From: Actinokineospora enzanensis DSM 44649
GTDB lineage: Bacteria > Actinomycetota > Actinomycetes > Mycobacteriales > Pseudonocardiaceae
NCBI RefSeq assembly: GCF_000374445.1
Contig: NZ_KB894451.1
Location: forward strand, 1 to 37,791
Length of the DNA stretch: 37,791 nucleotides
Direction of reading: 5' to 3'
The position numbers and the translations under genes are program-made. Positions 9,106 to 16,666 of the stretch are shown here, piece by piece (within the stretch, counting starts at the first letter, position 1; the number at the start of each line of letters is the position of its first letter). The notes below the pieces were generated by a model. The model saw only the letters and a program-made list of their open reading frames with translations. It searched no databases and was not told the DNA's origin.

Positions 9106-10239
9106 CTACGAGATCGCCTTGATGGCGTCGAGCAGCTTGGCCTGGAACTCGTCCGGCAGCGGCACGTAGCCAGCGTCGACGAGCTGCTTCTGCGCATCGG
9201 TCGCGGAGGTGGTCAGGAACGCCTTGACCGCCTTGGTGGTGTCCGCGTCGTAGCCCTTCGAGCAGACGATCTCGTAGGTGGCCAGCACCAGCGGGTAGGC
9301 ACCCGGGGTGTTGCTGCCGTACAGCGAGTCGAGGTCCAGCACCAGGTCGTGGCCCTCGCCCTTGACCTTGGCCGACTTGATCGCGGCACCCGCGGTGTCC
9401 GCGCCGAGGGCGACGCCGCCGGAGCCGCTGTCGATCTTGGCGGAGCTCAGGTTCTTGTCCTGGATGTAGGACCACTCGACGTAGCCGACGGTGCCGTCGC
9501 CCGCGTTGATCGACTCGACCACACCGGCCGAGCCCTGGCCGCCCTGGCCGACGCCGCCGTTGAACTTCTTGCCGGTGTCCTTGGTCCACGCGCCCTTACC
9601 CGCGGCCTTCAGGTACCGCTGGAAGTTGTCGGTGGTGCCCGACTCGTCGCCGCGGTAGATCACCGTGATGGCCTTGTCCGGCAGCGTCGCGCCCTTGTTG
9701 GCGGCGGCGATGGCCGGGTCGTTCCACTTGGTGATGGCGCCGCTGAAGATCTTGGCGGCGAGCTCGCCGGTCAGCGTCAGGTCGGTCACGCCGTTGACCT
9801 TGTAGGCGATGCCGACCGGGCCGAACACCAGCGGCAGGTTCCACGCCGGGTTGCCCTGGCAGCGCTTGGCGGCCGCGTCGACCTCGCCCTTGTCCTTGTT
9901 CAGCGCCGAGTCCGAGCCGCCGATGTCGACGATGCCCGCATTGAACTGCTTGACGCCCGCGCCGGAACCGGTGGGGTTGTAGGCCAGCTGCTGGCCGGAG
10001 CACTTCTGGGCGTACGCGGCGATGAAGGTGTCCATGGCACCCTTCTGCGCGCTGGAGCCCTCGGCCTTCAGCGCGGACTTGCCGCCGCAGTCGACCGTCG
10101 CGGTGCCCGTGGGGGCCGGTGCCCCGGAGTTGTTGCTCCCGGAGGGCGACGACGCGTTGTTGTCGCTGCCACACGCCGTGAGGGCCAGTGCCCCCGCGGC
10201 GATGATGCCGAGCACGGACGCAGGCCGCTTGCTGATCAC
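9106..10239 (-). CDS. pstS: Phosphate-binding lipoprotein PstS
   Basis: 377 residues from a GTG at 10239, chosen over the upstream ATG at 10269 because GGAGG lies 7 nt before it. Type II signal peptide with lipobox LTAC (Cys at residue 23). The mature part starts with a Ser/Gly/Pro linker and contains phosphate-binding motifs of the PstS family: EGSSAQ, GSGAGVKQF, DIGGSDSAL and YRGDESGTTDNF. It captures phosphate outside the membrane and delivers it to PstCA. First gene of the operon; a PHO box and promoter lie about 100 nt upstream. Confidence 0.96.
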   Translation of the reverse strand: MISKRPASVLGIIAAGALALTACGSDNNASSPSGSNNSGAPAPTGTATVDCGGKSALKAEGSSAQKGAMDTFIAAYAQKCSGQQLAYNPTGSGAGVKQFNAGIVDIGGSDSALNKDKGEVDAAAKRCQGNPAWNLPLVFGPVGIAYKVNGVTDLTLTGELAAKIFSGAITKWNDPAIAAANKGATLPDKAITVIYRGDESGTTDNFQRYLKAAGKGAWTKDTGKKFNGGVGQGGQGSAGVVESINAGDGTVGYVEWSYIQDKNLSSAKIDSGSGGVALGADTAGAAIKSAKVKGEGHDLVLDLDSLYGSNTPGAYPLVLATYEIVCSKGYDADTTKAVKAFLTTSATDAQKQLVDAGYVPLPDEFQAKLLDAIKAIS

Positions 10240-10338
10240 GATGATTCCTCCAGGCAGGAGTCTTCTCACGGTGCGACCGACCCTACGTCCGTCGCCTCGC
10301 CCGGGACGCTAGGCAGCACTCATGGACGAATGCCCTTA

Positions 10339-10360
10339 TAGGGGTTAACGCGAGGTGAAC
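10339..10360 (-). promoter_or_regulatory. PHO box upstream of pstS
   Basis: The minus strand carries two adjacent 11-nt units, GTTCACCTCGC followed by GTTAACCCCTA, matching the PhoP box. They overlap a possible promoter: -35 TTGTTC, 16-nt spacer, -10 TATAAG just downstream of the box (about 10335-10340). Confidence 0.8.
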
Positions 10361-10444
10361 AAGGCCGTCTGAGTGACGGTTGCGATGTGTCCGTCTCCTG
10401 GTCGTAGCCTCGCCGTGACCTGTACGTTTGCCCTCGGTAACCGA

Positions 10445-11347
10445 TCAGGCGCCGCCTGCTTCTGCACGTGCATATTGGATGTCGGCGTCCGAACGGGTGA
10501 AACCCATTCGGCCGTACACAGCAACCGCGGGTGCATTGTCAGCCTCTACGTACAGCATCACGGTGCGCAGCCCAAGTGCACGCAAATGGGTTAGTCCGAC
10601 GAGGGTGAGAGCCTTCCCCAGGCCGCCCCCCTGCGCCTGCGGGTCGACGCCCACGACATACACCTCGCCTACCGGTTCGTCCCCGGTGTGCACTTTGGTC
10701 CAGTGGAAGCCGAGCACGCGATCGGCGCCGTCCACCGCGAGAAACAACCCGGCCGGGTCGAACCACGGCTCGGCCTCGGTGGCCACCACGTCGGCGGCCG
10801 TCAACGCGCCCTGCTCGGGATGCCAGTCGAAGGCCCGCTTGTTGACCGCGACCAGGGCGTCCTCGTCCGCGCCCGGCACGAACTCGCGCACCCGCACCCC
10901 GTCCGGCCACACCGGCTCGGGCAGCGCGGCGTCGGCGAGGTCCAGCCGCATGGTCAGCAGCTCGCGGACCCGGCCAAGGCCACGCGCCTCGGCGATCCGC
11001 GCCGCGCCAGGGTGATCGCCGTGCGCCCACAGCCGCACGTCCGCGGGTGCCCGCTCCAGCACGGCGTCGACCAGCGCCGACCCGATCCCGCGCCGCCGCG
11101 CGTCCGGCCGCACGAGCACCTCGGCGACCTGCCGCCCGAACGCGTCGCCCTCGGTGTCCAGGTGCGCGTAGCCGACCACCGCACCGTCCACAGTGGCCAG
11201 CAGGTGCTCGCCACCGCGGAACTCGCGGGCGAGCGGGCCATCGGCTGGCACCTCGGGACGACCGTCCACATCTGCGACGGCGAGCAACAGCGGACGGATC
11301 GCGGTAACGGCCTCCGGGCCGTCAGCCTGCCAGGTCAGGTTGGTCAC
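10445..11347 (-). CDS. mshD: Mycothiol synthase MshD
   Basis: 300 residues with two GNAT domains. The first acetyl-CoA loop is RPDARRRGIGSAL, the second is DPQAQGGGLGKAL, and the C-terminus reads LYVEADNAPAVAVYGRMGF as in MshD. It acetylates Cys-GlcN-Ins, the last step of mycothiol synthesis, in the cytosol. The start is GTG at 11347, 7 nt after TAGTTT, so it may also be made from a leaderless mRNA besides read-through from glnR 30 nt upstream. The glnR-mshD-pst order matches mycobacteria. Confidence 0.95.
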   Translation of the reverse strand: MTNLTWQADGPEAVTAIRPLLLAVADVDGRPEVPADGPLAREFRGGEHLLATVDGAVVGYAHLDTEGDAFGRQVAEVLVRPDARRRGIGSALVDAVLERAPADVRLWAHGDHPGAARIAEARGLGRVRELLTMRLDLADAALPEPVWPDGVRVREFVPGADEDALVAVNKRAFDWHPEQGALTAADVVATEAEPWFDPAGLFLAVDGADRVLGFHWTKVHTGDEPVGEVYVVGVDPQAQGGGLGKALTLVGLTHLRALGLRTVMLYVEADNAPAVAVYGRMGFTRSDADIQYARAEAGGA

Positions 11348-11354
11348 CTGACCG

Positions 11355-11360
11355 AAACTA
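11355..11360 (-). promoter_or_regulatory. -10 of a leaderless mshD promoter
   Basis: Minus strand TAGTTT, 7 nt, then the GTG start of mshD. It lies in the 30-nt glnR-mshD gap, so mshD could have its own promoter. Confidence 0.45.
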
Positions 11361-11377
11361 CCCAGTGGATGAACTAC

Positions 11378-12109
11378 CTAGTGGATGTCGGCCGGGTGGG
11401 TCACCTGGAGGTCGAGATCGGCGTCCCGGCGGCCACCGGACTTGGGCGGGCGCACGAACTTGTAGCCGACGTTGCGCACGGTGCCGATCAACTGCTCGTG
11501 CTCGGCGCCGAGCTTGGCCCGCAGCCGCCGCACGTGCACGTCCACCGTGCGGGTGCCGCCGAAGAAGTCGTAGCCCCAGACCTCCTGCAGCAGCTGGGCC
11601 CGGGTGAACACCCGGCCCGCGTGCTGGGCGAGGTACTTGAGCAGCTCGAACTCCTTGTAGGTCAGGTCAAGCGGGCGGCCGCGCAGCCGGGCCATGTAGG
11701 TGGCCTCGTCGATCACCAGCTCGCCCTGCCGCAGCACGCCGTCGGCAGGCGCGCCAACCGGGCCGCGCGAGGTGAGCAGCCGCAGCCGGGCGTCCACCTC
11801 GGCCGGGCCCGCGGTGGGCAGCACCAGCTCGTCGATGCGCCACTCGGCGGTGATCGCCACCAGCCCGCCCTCGCTCACCACGGCGAGGACAGGACCGCCG
11901 TCGCCCGCGCTGGTCAGCAGTCTGCACAGGCTCTTGGCGGCGGCCAGGTCGGTGCGCGCGTCCACGATCACCGCATCCCGGGATCCGGCCTCCAGCAGCG
12001 CGGTCACCTCGGGTGCCTGGGCGCGCACGCGGTGTGGCAGCAGCATCAGCGAGGGCAGCACGGCGGCGGGCTCGGGGTCGGCGGTCAGCAGCAGCAGGTC
12101 GAGGCTCAT
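11378..12109 (-). CDS. glnR: OmpR-type response regulator GlnR
   Basis: 243 residues from the ATG at 12109, which follows a GAGAGAGG sequence. The N-terminal receiver domain (1-115) is atypical: it keeps the Asp at 50 (VIVDART) but lacks the usual paired acidic residues of the phosphorylation pocket, as in actinobacterial GlnR, which works unphosphorylated. The winged-helix domain spans about 130-225 ([39 protein letters not shown]). GlnR activates nitrogen-assimilation genes under nitrogen limitation. No histidine kinase gene is adjacent, consistent with an orphan regulator. The neighbour mshD is the same as in M. tuberculosis. Confidence 0.9.
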   Translation of the reverse strand: MSLDLLLLTADPEPAAVLPSLMLLPHRVRAQAPEVTALLEAGSRDAVIVDARTDLAAAKSLCRLLTSAGDGGPVLAVVSEGGLVAITAEWRIDELVLPTAGPAEVDARLRLLTSRGPVGAPADGVLRQGELVIDEATYMARLRGRPLDLTYKEFELLKYLAQHAGRVFTRAQLLQEVWGYDFFGGTRTVDVHVRRLRAKLGAEHEQLIGTVRNVGYKFVRPPKSGGRRDADLDLQVTHPADIH

Positions 12110-12603
12110 CAGAGTCCGCCTCTCTCGTGCGTGAAATCCGCGCCGCGGCGTTGAGGTGCGGCCCCGCGTTCGGGGTGGCGTTTTAGGCTCCCCGGACAAT
12201 AGCGTCCGACCTGGTCGAATGTCGCCGACGTGCTAGCCGTGTCACACGTATCGAGCAGGCAGCCGCGCAGCTCAGCCGGGGTGTGTTACGGCGGCGTAAA
12301 TCACCCGTCCACCTGCCGGACGCCTCAGGTGATCGGATTAGCAGGCGTCGGGCGAAATGATTCGACAATCGCCAAGTCGGTGCCCGAACCTTCTCCGGGC
12401 AACGATCCCGGGGCTCGCGCGTCTGACCTTGCGGGGGACGGCCACACTAGTGGCCGGTGCGCGCTCACCCGCGCCGAGCGGGTGCGGGATCATCGGACGC
12501 GTGTGCCCGCGCGCCTCCCGAGGTAGGTAGTGGGTACCGCCGGGGACGGCGGTATGACACAAGCAGCGCGGCACGGACAGGTCTGACACAGACGGGTGGC
12601 GGG
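12110..12603. other. 494-bp divergent intergenic region glnR/lmeA
   Basis: No convincing gene. It must hold the promoters for glnR (minus) and lmeA (plus). One candidate GlnR-like site is seen at 12285-12300 (GTTAC, 6 nt, GTAAA). Confidence 0.5.
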
Positions 12604-13497
12604 ATGACGACCATGACGAACTCCGGGACTGGACCGGGCGGCCGCGCGGCCGCCCCCCGCCGCCGCTCGAAGGCGGTGCGCAGACTGGTCATCGGCGTGC
12701 TGGTGCTGGTGGCCCTGCTGGTGGCCGCGGACTTCGGCGCGGCGGCGGTGTTCGAGCACGAGGTGTCCAAGCGCGCGCAGCAGCAGTTCGACCTGCGCGA
12801 CCACCCGTCGGTCAAGGTCGGCGGCTTCTCGTTCCTGGCGCAGGCCATCTCCGGCGAGTACGACCTGGTCACCATCGACGCCAAGGGCGTGCCGGTGCAG
12901 GACACCCTGCGCGATGTGGACGTGCACGCCGACCTGCGCGGCGTGCAGGCCCCGCTGGGCGACCTGGTCGGCGGCTCGCTGAAGACGGTGCCGATCCGCG
13001 AGGTGGAGGGCCAGGTCCGGATCAAGGCCGCGGACGTGAACCGGGCCATCCAGGCGAACTCCAACGAGGTGGTGCAGTCGATCACCAACCTGACCATCGA
13101 CCCGGTCGCCGAGAAGGCCGTGACCACCGCACCGGCCGACGGCGAGGAGACCCCGGAGGACGGCGCGGAGACCGCCGACCAGGAGGGCACCACCGCGGGG
13201 GTGAAGCTGTGCGGCACCGTGGCGATCGCGGGCAGCGACACCGAGCTGTGCGTGTTCTCGCTGGTCTCGCTGGTGAACAACGCGGTCGAGATCGTCCCGA
13301 AGCGGCTGGAGCTGCGCAGCGGCGGCAACCCGGTGCAGCTGCCGCAGGCCATCCAGAACCAGGTGCTGAAGATGTTCAAGCGCACCCTGAACCCGGGCAC
13401 CCTGCCGTTCAAGGTCACCCCGACCGCGATCACCGTGGAGCAGGGCGTGCTGACCGTGAAGGGCAAGGCGGAGAACCTGGTCCTGGGCCGCGGCTGA
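12604..13497 (+). CDS. lmeA: LmeA-like DUF2993 protein
   Basis: 297 residues, start ATG 12604 after a GGTGGCGGG stretch; an alternative ATG at 12613 changes little. One N-terminal membrane anchor (RRLVIGVLVLVALLVAADFG, about residues 26-45), then an exported DUF2993 domain with the family features KVGGFSFLAQAISGEYD and VQLPQAIQNQVLKMFKRTLNP. In mycobacteria LmeA (Rv0817c) supports elongation of the mannan backbone of lipomannan at the membrane. Residues about 180-200 form an acidic Glu/Asp/Thr-rich insert. Position beside glnR and upstream of the sulfurtransferase gene agrees with mycobacterial order; the thioredoxin-like gene found there in mycobacteria is not present here. Confidence 0.8.
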   Translation: MTTMTNSGTGPGGRAAAPRRRSKAVRRLVIGVLVLVALLVAADFGAAAVFEHEVSKRAQQQFDLRDHPSVKVGGFSFLAQAISGEYDLVTIDAKGVPVQDTLRDVDVHADLRGVQAPLGDLVGGSLKTVPIREVEGQVRIKAADVNRAIQANSNEVVQSITNLTIDPVAEKAVTTAPADGEETPEDGAETADQEGTTAGVKLCGTVAIAGSDTELCVFSLVSLVNNAVEIVPKRLELRSGGNPVQLPQAIQNQVLKMFKRTLNPGTLPFKVTPTAITVEQGVLTVKGKAENLVLGRG

Positions 13498-13686
13498 CCG
13501 GTCGCGGCGCGTTCCCAGATTGCCGTGCGCACCGGCAAAAAGGGCGAATCCGGCCGCGCCGCCATCCCGGAGTGCGAGAAAGTTTCCGGTTGACTCGGCG
13601 TTCACCTGCGGTTTCGACCCCGCGCAAGATGCGGGCGCCCGATCCCATCAACTGGGCGGGCCCTCTCAGCCCGAGAGAGCGCCGGG

Positions 13687-13692
13687 TAGGCT
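13687..13692 (+). promoter_or_regulatory. -10 of the leaderless cysteine leader transcript
   Basis: TAGGCT, then 7 nt, then the GTG of the leader ORF at 13700. Same hexamer and spacing as at phoU. Confidence 0.6.
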
Positions 13693-13699
13693 CGCGGCC

Positions 13700-13774
13700 G
13701 TGACGAGCTACCTGACCAGGCGGCGCGCGGTCGACTTCTGCCGCGTGCGCAGCAGCCTGTGTCGGCGCGGCTGA
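13700..13774 (+). CDS. 24-aa Cys-containing leader peptide (putative attenuator)
   Basis: GTG-started ORF of 24 codons ending TGA at 13772-13774. The peptide begins VTSYLTRRRAVDFC and continues RVRSSLCRRG. The core R-A-V-D-(F/L)-C-R-V with a second Cys a few residues later is the pattern of the actinobacterial leader peptides found upstream of sulfur-assimilation genes. Cys codons are 14 (TGC) and 21 (TGT). The start codon follows a TAGGCT -10 by 7 nt, so the mRNA is probably leaderless, as for the cysteine-responsive leader ORFs described upstream of cysA2 in mycobacteria. It precedes cysA2 by 193 nt of untranslated, structured RNA. By analogy, ribosome pausing at the Cys codons would set expression of cysA2-sseC2; this is inference. 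Confidence 0.75.
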   Translation: MTSYLTRRRAVDFCRVRSSLCRRG

Positions 13775-13810
13775 CCGGGCGACCCACGCGCCACCGCGTC
13801 CCGCGCCCGG
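13775..13810 (+). promoter_or_regulatory. Nested hairpin directly after the leader stop
   Basis: Outer stem CCGGGCG/CGCCCGG (13775-13781 with 13804-13810) encloses an inner stem ACGCG/CGCGT (13786-13790 with 13795-13799). It begins on the base after the leader stop codon, where a pausing or terminating ribosome would decide folding. The rest of the leader up to 13967 is GC-rich with no other ORF that resembles a gene. Confidence 0.45.
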
Positions 13811-13967
13811 CCAGGACCCCATCCGAGTCCGGTCAGGAGGCCGTCCCCATGCTCACCCGCCGCGCGCCCATCCCGCGCGCCCCCCGCACCGCGCCGCGTC
13901 CCGACCGCGAGCCACCCGTGCCGCTCCACCGTTTGTCCATCACGCAAAGGAAAGTGGGAACCGCCCG

Positions 13968-14807
13968 ATGAGCCGCGAAGACGTGCTGGTTACGGCCGCC
14001 TGGGCCGAGGAGAACCTGAGTGCCGACGGGGTGGTGTTCGTCGAGGTCGACGAGGACACCAGCGCGTACGACACCGGGCACATCCCGGGTGCCGTCAAGA
14101 TCGACTGGCGGCAGGACCTGCAGGACCCGGTGCGCCGCGACTTCGTCGACCGCGCGGGTTTCGAGAAGCTGCTGTCCGCGCGCGGCATCGGCAACGACGA
14201 CACCGTGATCCTCTACGGCGGCAACAACAACTGGTTCGCCGCGTACGCGTACTGGTACTTCAAGCTCTACGGGCACTCCTCGGTGAAGCTGCTCGACGGC
14301 GGCCGCAAGAAGTGGGAGCTGGACGGCCGTCCGCTCAGCACCGACGCGGTCACCCGCGGCGCCACCACCTACACCGCCCAGGAGCAGGACCTGAGCCTGC
14401 GCGCGTTCCGTGACGACGCGGTCGCCGCGATCAACACCAAGAACCTGGTCGACGTGCGCTCGCCCGACGAGTTCTCCGGCAAGCTGGCCGCCCCGGCGCA
14501 CCTGCCGCAGGAGCAGGCGCAGGTCAAGGGCCACATCCCGAGCGCGCTGAACGTGCCGTGGAGCAAGGCCGCGAACGAGGACGGCACCTTCAAGTCCAAC
14601 GACGAGCTGCGCGCGCTCTACCAGGAGGCGGGCCTGGACGAGGGCAAGGCGACCATCGCCTACTGCCGCATCGGCGAGCGCTCCTCGCACACCTGGTTCG
14701 CGCTGCGCGAGCTGCTCGGCTACAGCGACGTGAAGAACTACGACGGTTCCTGGACCGAGTACGGCTCCCTGGTGGGCGTCCCGGTCGAGATCGGCGCGCA
14801 GGACTAA
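13968..14807 (+). CDS. cysA2: Thiosulfate sulfurtransferase (tandem rhodanese)
   Basis: 279 residues, two rhodanese domains (about 1-125 and 140-275). The active-site loop CRIGERS is at 233-239 with the catalytic Cys at 233; the N-terminal domain has no Cys in the equivalent place, which is normal. It transfers a sulfane sulfur from thiosulfate to a thiophilic acceptor in the cytosol. It is the first large gene after the Cys leader ORF and is followed by the DUF1416 gene, as in the mycobacterial cysA2-sseC2 pair. The ATG at 13968 is preceded by AAAGGAAAG about 14 nt upstream, a rather distant ribosome-binding site. Confidence 0.93.
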   Translation: MSREDVLVTAAWAEENLSADGVVFVEVDEDTSAYDTGHIPGAVKIDWRQDLQDPVRRDFVDRAGFEKLLSARGIGNDDTVILYGGNNNWFAAYAYWYFKLYGHSSVKLLDGGRKKWELDGRPLSTDAVTRGATTYTAQEQDLSLRAFRDDAVAAINTKNLVDVRSPDEFSGKLAAPAHLPQEQAQVKGHIPSALNVPWSKAANEDGTFKSNDELRALYQEAGLDEGKATIAYCRIGERSSHTWFALRELLGYSDVKNYDGSWTEYGSLVGVPVEIGAQD

Positions 14808-14869
14808 AGCACTCCAGCCAGCACCCACACCGGCTCACGAGGCCGGGCAACCCGAGGAATGGGGACTAC

Positions 14870-15178
14870 ATGAGCGACTCCTGTGGCGCACCCGAGCAGG
14901 GCACTGCCCTCCCGGCGAACGTGGACGCGGGCAAGGAGGTCGTCCTCAACGGCAAGGTGACCAGCGGCGGCGCGCCCGTCGGCGGCGCCTTCGTCCGGCT
15001 GCTGGACGCCTCCGGCGAGTTCACCGCCGAGGTGGTGTCGTCCCCGGCGGGCGACTTCCGCTTCTTCGCCGCGCCCGGCACGTGGACCGTGCGCGCGCTG
15101 CACCGCGACGGCAACGGCGAGGCGCGGGTCAGCGCCGAGGGCCCCGGCCTGCACGAGGTCGCGGTCGCCGTCGCCTGA
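14870..15178 (+). CDS. sseC2: DUF1416 protein (SseC-type)
   Basis: 102 residues, start ATG 14870 with GAGG about 11 nt upstream. The N-terminus SDSCGAPEQG contains one Cys, and the rest (EVVLNGKVTSGGAPVGGAFVRLLD..., DFRFFAAPGTWTVRALH) is a carboxypeptidase-regulatory-like beta fold typical of DUF1416. SseC is consistently paired with the CysA sulfurtransferase in Actinobacteria and is thought to belong to sulfur transfer; a precise role is not established. It ends 12 nt before a strong terminator, closing the leader-cysA2-sseC2 unit. Confidence 0.85.
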   Translation: MSDSCGAPEQGTALPANVDAGKEVVLNGKVTSGGAPVGGAFVRLLDASGEFTAEVVSSPAGDFRFFAAPGTWTVRALHRDGNGEARVSAEGPGLHEVAVAVA

Positions 15179-15190
15179 TCCGGTCGACCA

Positions 15191-15225
15191 CGAGGGCCCC
15201 GGGGTGACTCACCCCGGGGCCTTCG
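15191..15225 (+). terminator. Terminator after sseC2
   Basis: Inverted repeat: arm GGCCCCGGGGTGA (15195-15207) with its exact complement 15209-15221, extended by CGA/TCG pairs and one G-U to 15191-15225. The loop is effectively 3-5 nt, followed by TTCGTCGTG. Confidence 0.8.
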
Positions 15226-15287
15226 TCGTGTCCGGGAGAGTCGTGCCGGGAGAGAAGTGCCATACGAGCGGTTCCGGGACATGCCGC

Positions 15288-15293
15288 TATCCT
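15288..15293 (+). promoter_or_regulatory. -10 of leaderless promoter for the 32-aa peptide gene
   Basis: TATCCT, 6 nt, GTG at 15300. No ribosome-binding site. Confidence 0.55.
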
Positions 15294-15299
15294 CTCCCT

Positions 15300-15398
15300 G
15301 TGGAAATCTTCTTCACGACGCTGCTGGTCGCGATGGGTGTGCTGACCACGTGGTTCGCCTTCTACGTGGTGTACCGGCTCTACATCGACCAGCGTTGA
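15300..15398 (+). CDS. 32-aa single-span membrane peptide
   Basis: GTG start at 15300, 6 nt after a TATCCT -10, so probably leaderless. A longer in-frame ATG at 15204 would start inside the sseC2 terminator and is rejected. The product is one hydrophobic helix (TTLLVAMGVLTTWFAFYVVY, about residues 6-25) with an acidic N-terminus and a charged C-terminus RLYIDQR. I recognise no family. Its TGA overlaps the ATG of the nitrobindin-like gene (TGATG at 15396-15400), so the two are translationally coupled and the peptide is likely a partner or leader for that protein. Confidence 0.65.
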   Translation: MEIFFTTLLVAMGVLTTWFAFYVVYRLYIDQR

Positions 15399-16033
15399 TG
15401 CCCGCGAACGACCCGGTTCCCGGCAGCGGCGACGCCGCTCTGCAGGCCGCGGCCGAGCGGGCGGAGGCGACCAGGCACCGCAATGTGCCGCAGTTCGACG
15501 ACCTCCCGATCCCGGTCGACACCGCCAACCTGCGCGAGGGCCCGAACCTCAACGACGCCTGCCTGGCGCTGCTGCCCCTGGTCGGGGTGTGGCGCGGCGA
15601 GGGCGAGGTGGTCTACCCGACCATCGAGGGCCCGTACAAGTTCGCCCAGCAGATCACCTTCGCGCACGACGGCCGCCCGTTCCTCTACTACGAGGCGCGC
15701 GCCTGGCTGATCGACGACGACGGCCGGGTGATCCGGCCTGCCGCGCGCGAGGTGGGCTGGTGGCGGCCGCAGGCGGACGACACGATCGAGGTCCTGCTCA
15801 CCCACGCCACCGGCGTCTCGGAGATCTTCTACGGCGCGCCGCGCAACTCCACCTCCTGGGAGCTGGACACCGATGTGGTGATCCGCACCGCGTCGGCCAC
15901 GGAGGTCAACGCGGCGAAGCGGCTCTACGGCCTGGTCAACAATGGCGATCTGGCCTATGTGGAGGAACGCGCGATGGTCGGCCAGGACCTGCAGCCGCAC
16001 ACCTCGGCGTACCTGCGCCGCGTCGTGGGCTGA
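15398..16033 (+). CDS. FABP-like / nitrobindin-type heme-binding beta-barrel protein
   Basis: 211 residues. The GxWxGxG signature (GVWRGEGEVVYP, about residue 64) opens a lipocalin-like beta-barrel of the THAP4/nitrobindin (formerly DUF1794) family; Rv0813c is the mycobacterial counterpart, and a peroxynitrite isomerase role has been proposed for such proteins. A 45-residue hydrophilic N-terminus precedes the barrel. The C-terminal block DLQPHTSAYLRRVVG holds the conserved His that can ligate heme. The ATG overlaps the stop of the 32-aa membrane peptide. PxpB follows after 12 nt. Confidence 0.85.
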   Translation: MPANDPVPGSGDAALQAAAERAEATRHRNVPQFDDLPIPVDTANLREGPNLNDACLALLPLVGVWRGEGEVVYPTIEGPYKFAQQITFAHDGRPFLYYEARAWLIDDDGRVIRPAAREVGWWRPQADDTIEVLLTHATGVSEIFYGAPRNSTSWELDTDVVIRTASATEVNAAKRLYGLVNNGDLAYVEERAMVGQDLQPHTSAYLRRVVG

Positions 16034-16045
16034 CCGCGCCCCGGG

Positions 16046-16666
16046 ATGCGGCTGCGGCGGTACGGCCCGGACGGCGTGCTGGTGGAGTTGGGCTCGCTGA
16101 CCGAGGTGGCCGCCACGCGTGCGGCCCTGGTCGCGGCCGAGCTGCCCGGTCTGGTCGAGCTGGTCCCGGCCGCGCGGACGGTGTTGGTGTCGTTCGAGCC
16201 CGGTTCGGCCGGGGCGCGCCAGGTCGGGGAGGTGCTGGCGCGGGCTGATCTCTCGGTGGCGCCGGAGGTCGAGGCGCGCGAGGTGGTCGTGCCGGTGGTC
16301 TACGGCGGCCCCGATCTGGAGTTGGTCGCGGAGACCGCGGGCCTGTCCGTCGAGGCGGCCGTCGCGCTCCACGCGAGCGCCACCTACACCGTCGCGTTCT
16401 GCGGTTTCGCCCCCGGTTTCGGCTATCTGACCGGTCTTCCCGAGCCGCTGTGCCAGCCACGCCTGGACGTTCCACGCACCCGGGTCCCCGCGGGCTCGGT
16501 CGGCATCGCGGGCGAGTTCACCGGCGTCTACCCGCGTTCGTCCCCCGGCGGCTGGCGCCTGGTTGCCCGCCTGGCCGACCACGCCGACGCCCTGTTCGAC
16601 CCCACCCGCGCCCCCGCCGCACTGCTCTCCCCGGGTGATCACGTCCGGTTCGAGGCAGCACCATGA
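16046..16666 (+). CDS. pxpB: 5-oxoprolinase subunit PxpB (KipI-like)
   Basis: 206 residues. The central motif FCGFAPGFGYLTGLP and the GSVGIAGEFTGVYPRSSPGGW block are diagnostic of the KipI/AHS1 family. With PxpA and PxpC it forms the ATP-dependent enzyme opening 5-oxoproline to glutamate. It ends with ATGA overlap onto pxpC. No pxpA is found in the window. The ATG at 16046 has no strong ribosome-binding site, so its translation may depend on the upstream gene. Confidence 0.9.
   Translation: MRLRRYGPDGVLVELGSLTEVAATRAALVAAELPGLVELVPAARTVLVSFEPGSAGARQVGEVLARADLSVAPEVEAREVVVPVVYGGPDLELVAETAGLSVEAAVALHASATYTVAFCGFAPGFGYLTGLPEPLCQPRLDVPRTRVPAGSVGIAGEFTGVYPRSSPGGWRLVARLADHADALFDPTRAPAALLSPGDHVRFEAAP

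Noticed and set aside
13520..13538. Hairpin TTGCCG/CGGCAA as lmeA terminator
   Set aside because: Only 6 bp and followed on the plus strand by A and G rather than T; too weak to annotate.
15204..15398. 64-aa ORF beginning at ATG 15204
   Set aside because: The first 32 codons lie in the sseC2 terminator and promoter region; the GTG at 15300 with its -10 is a better start.
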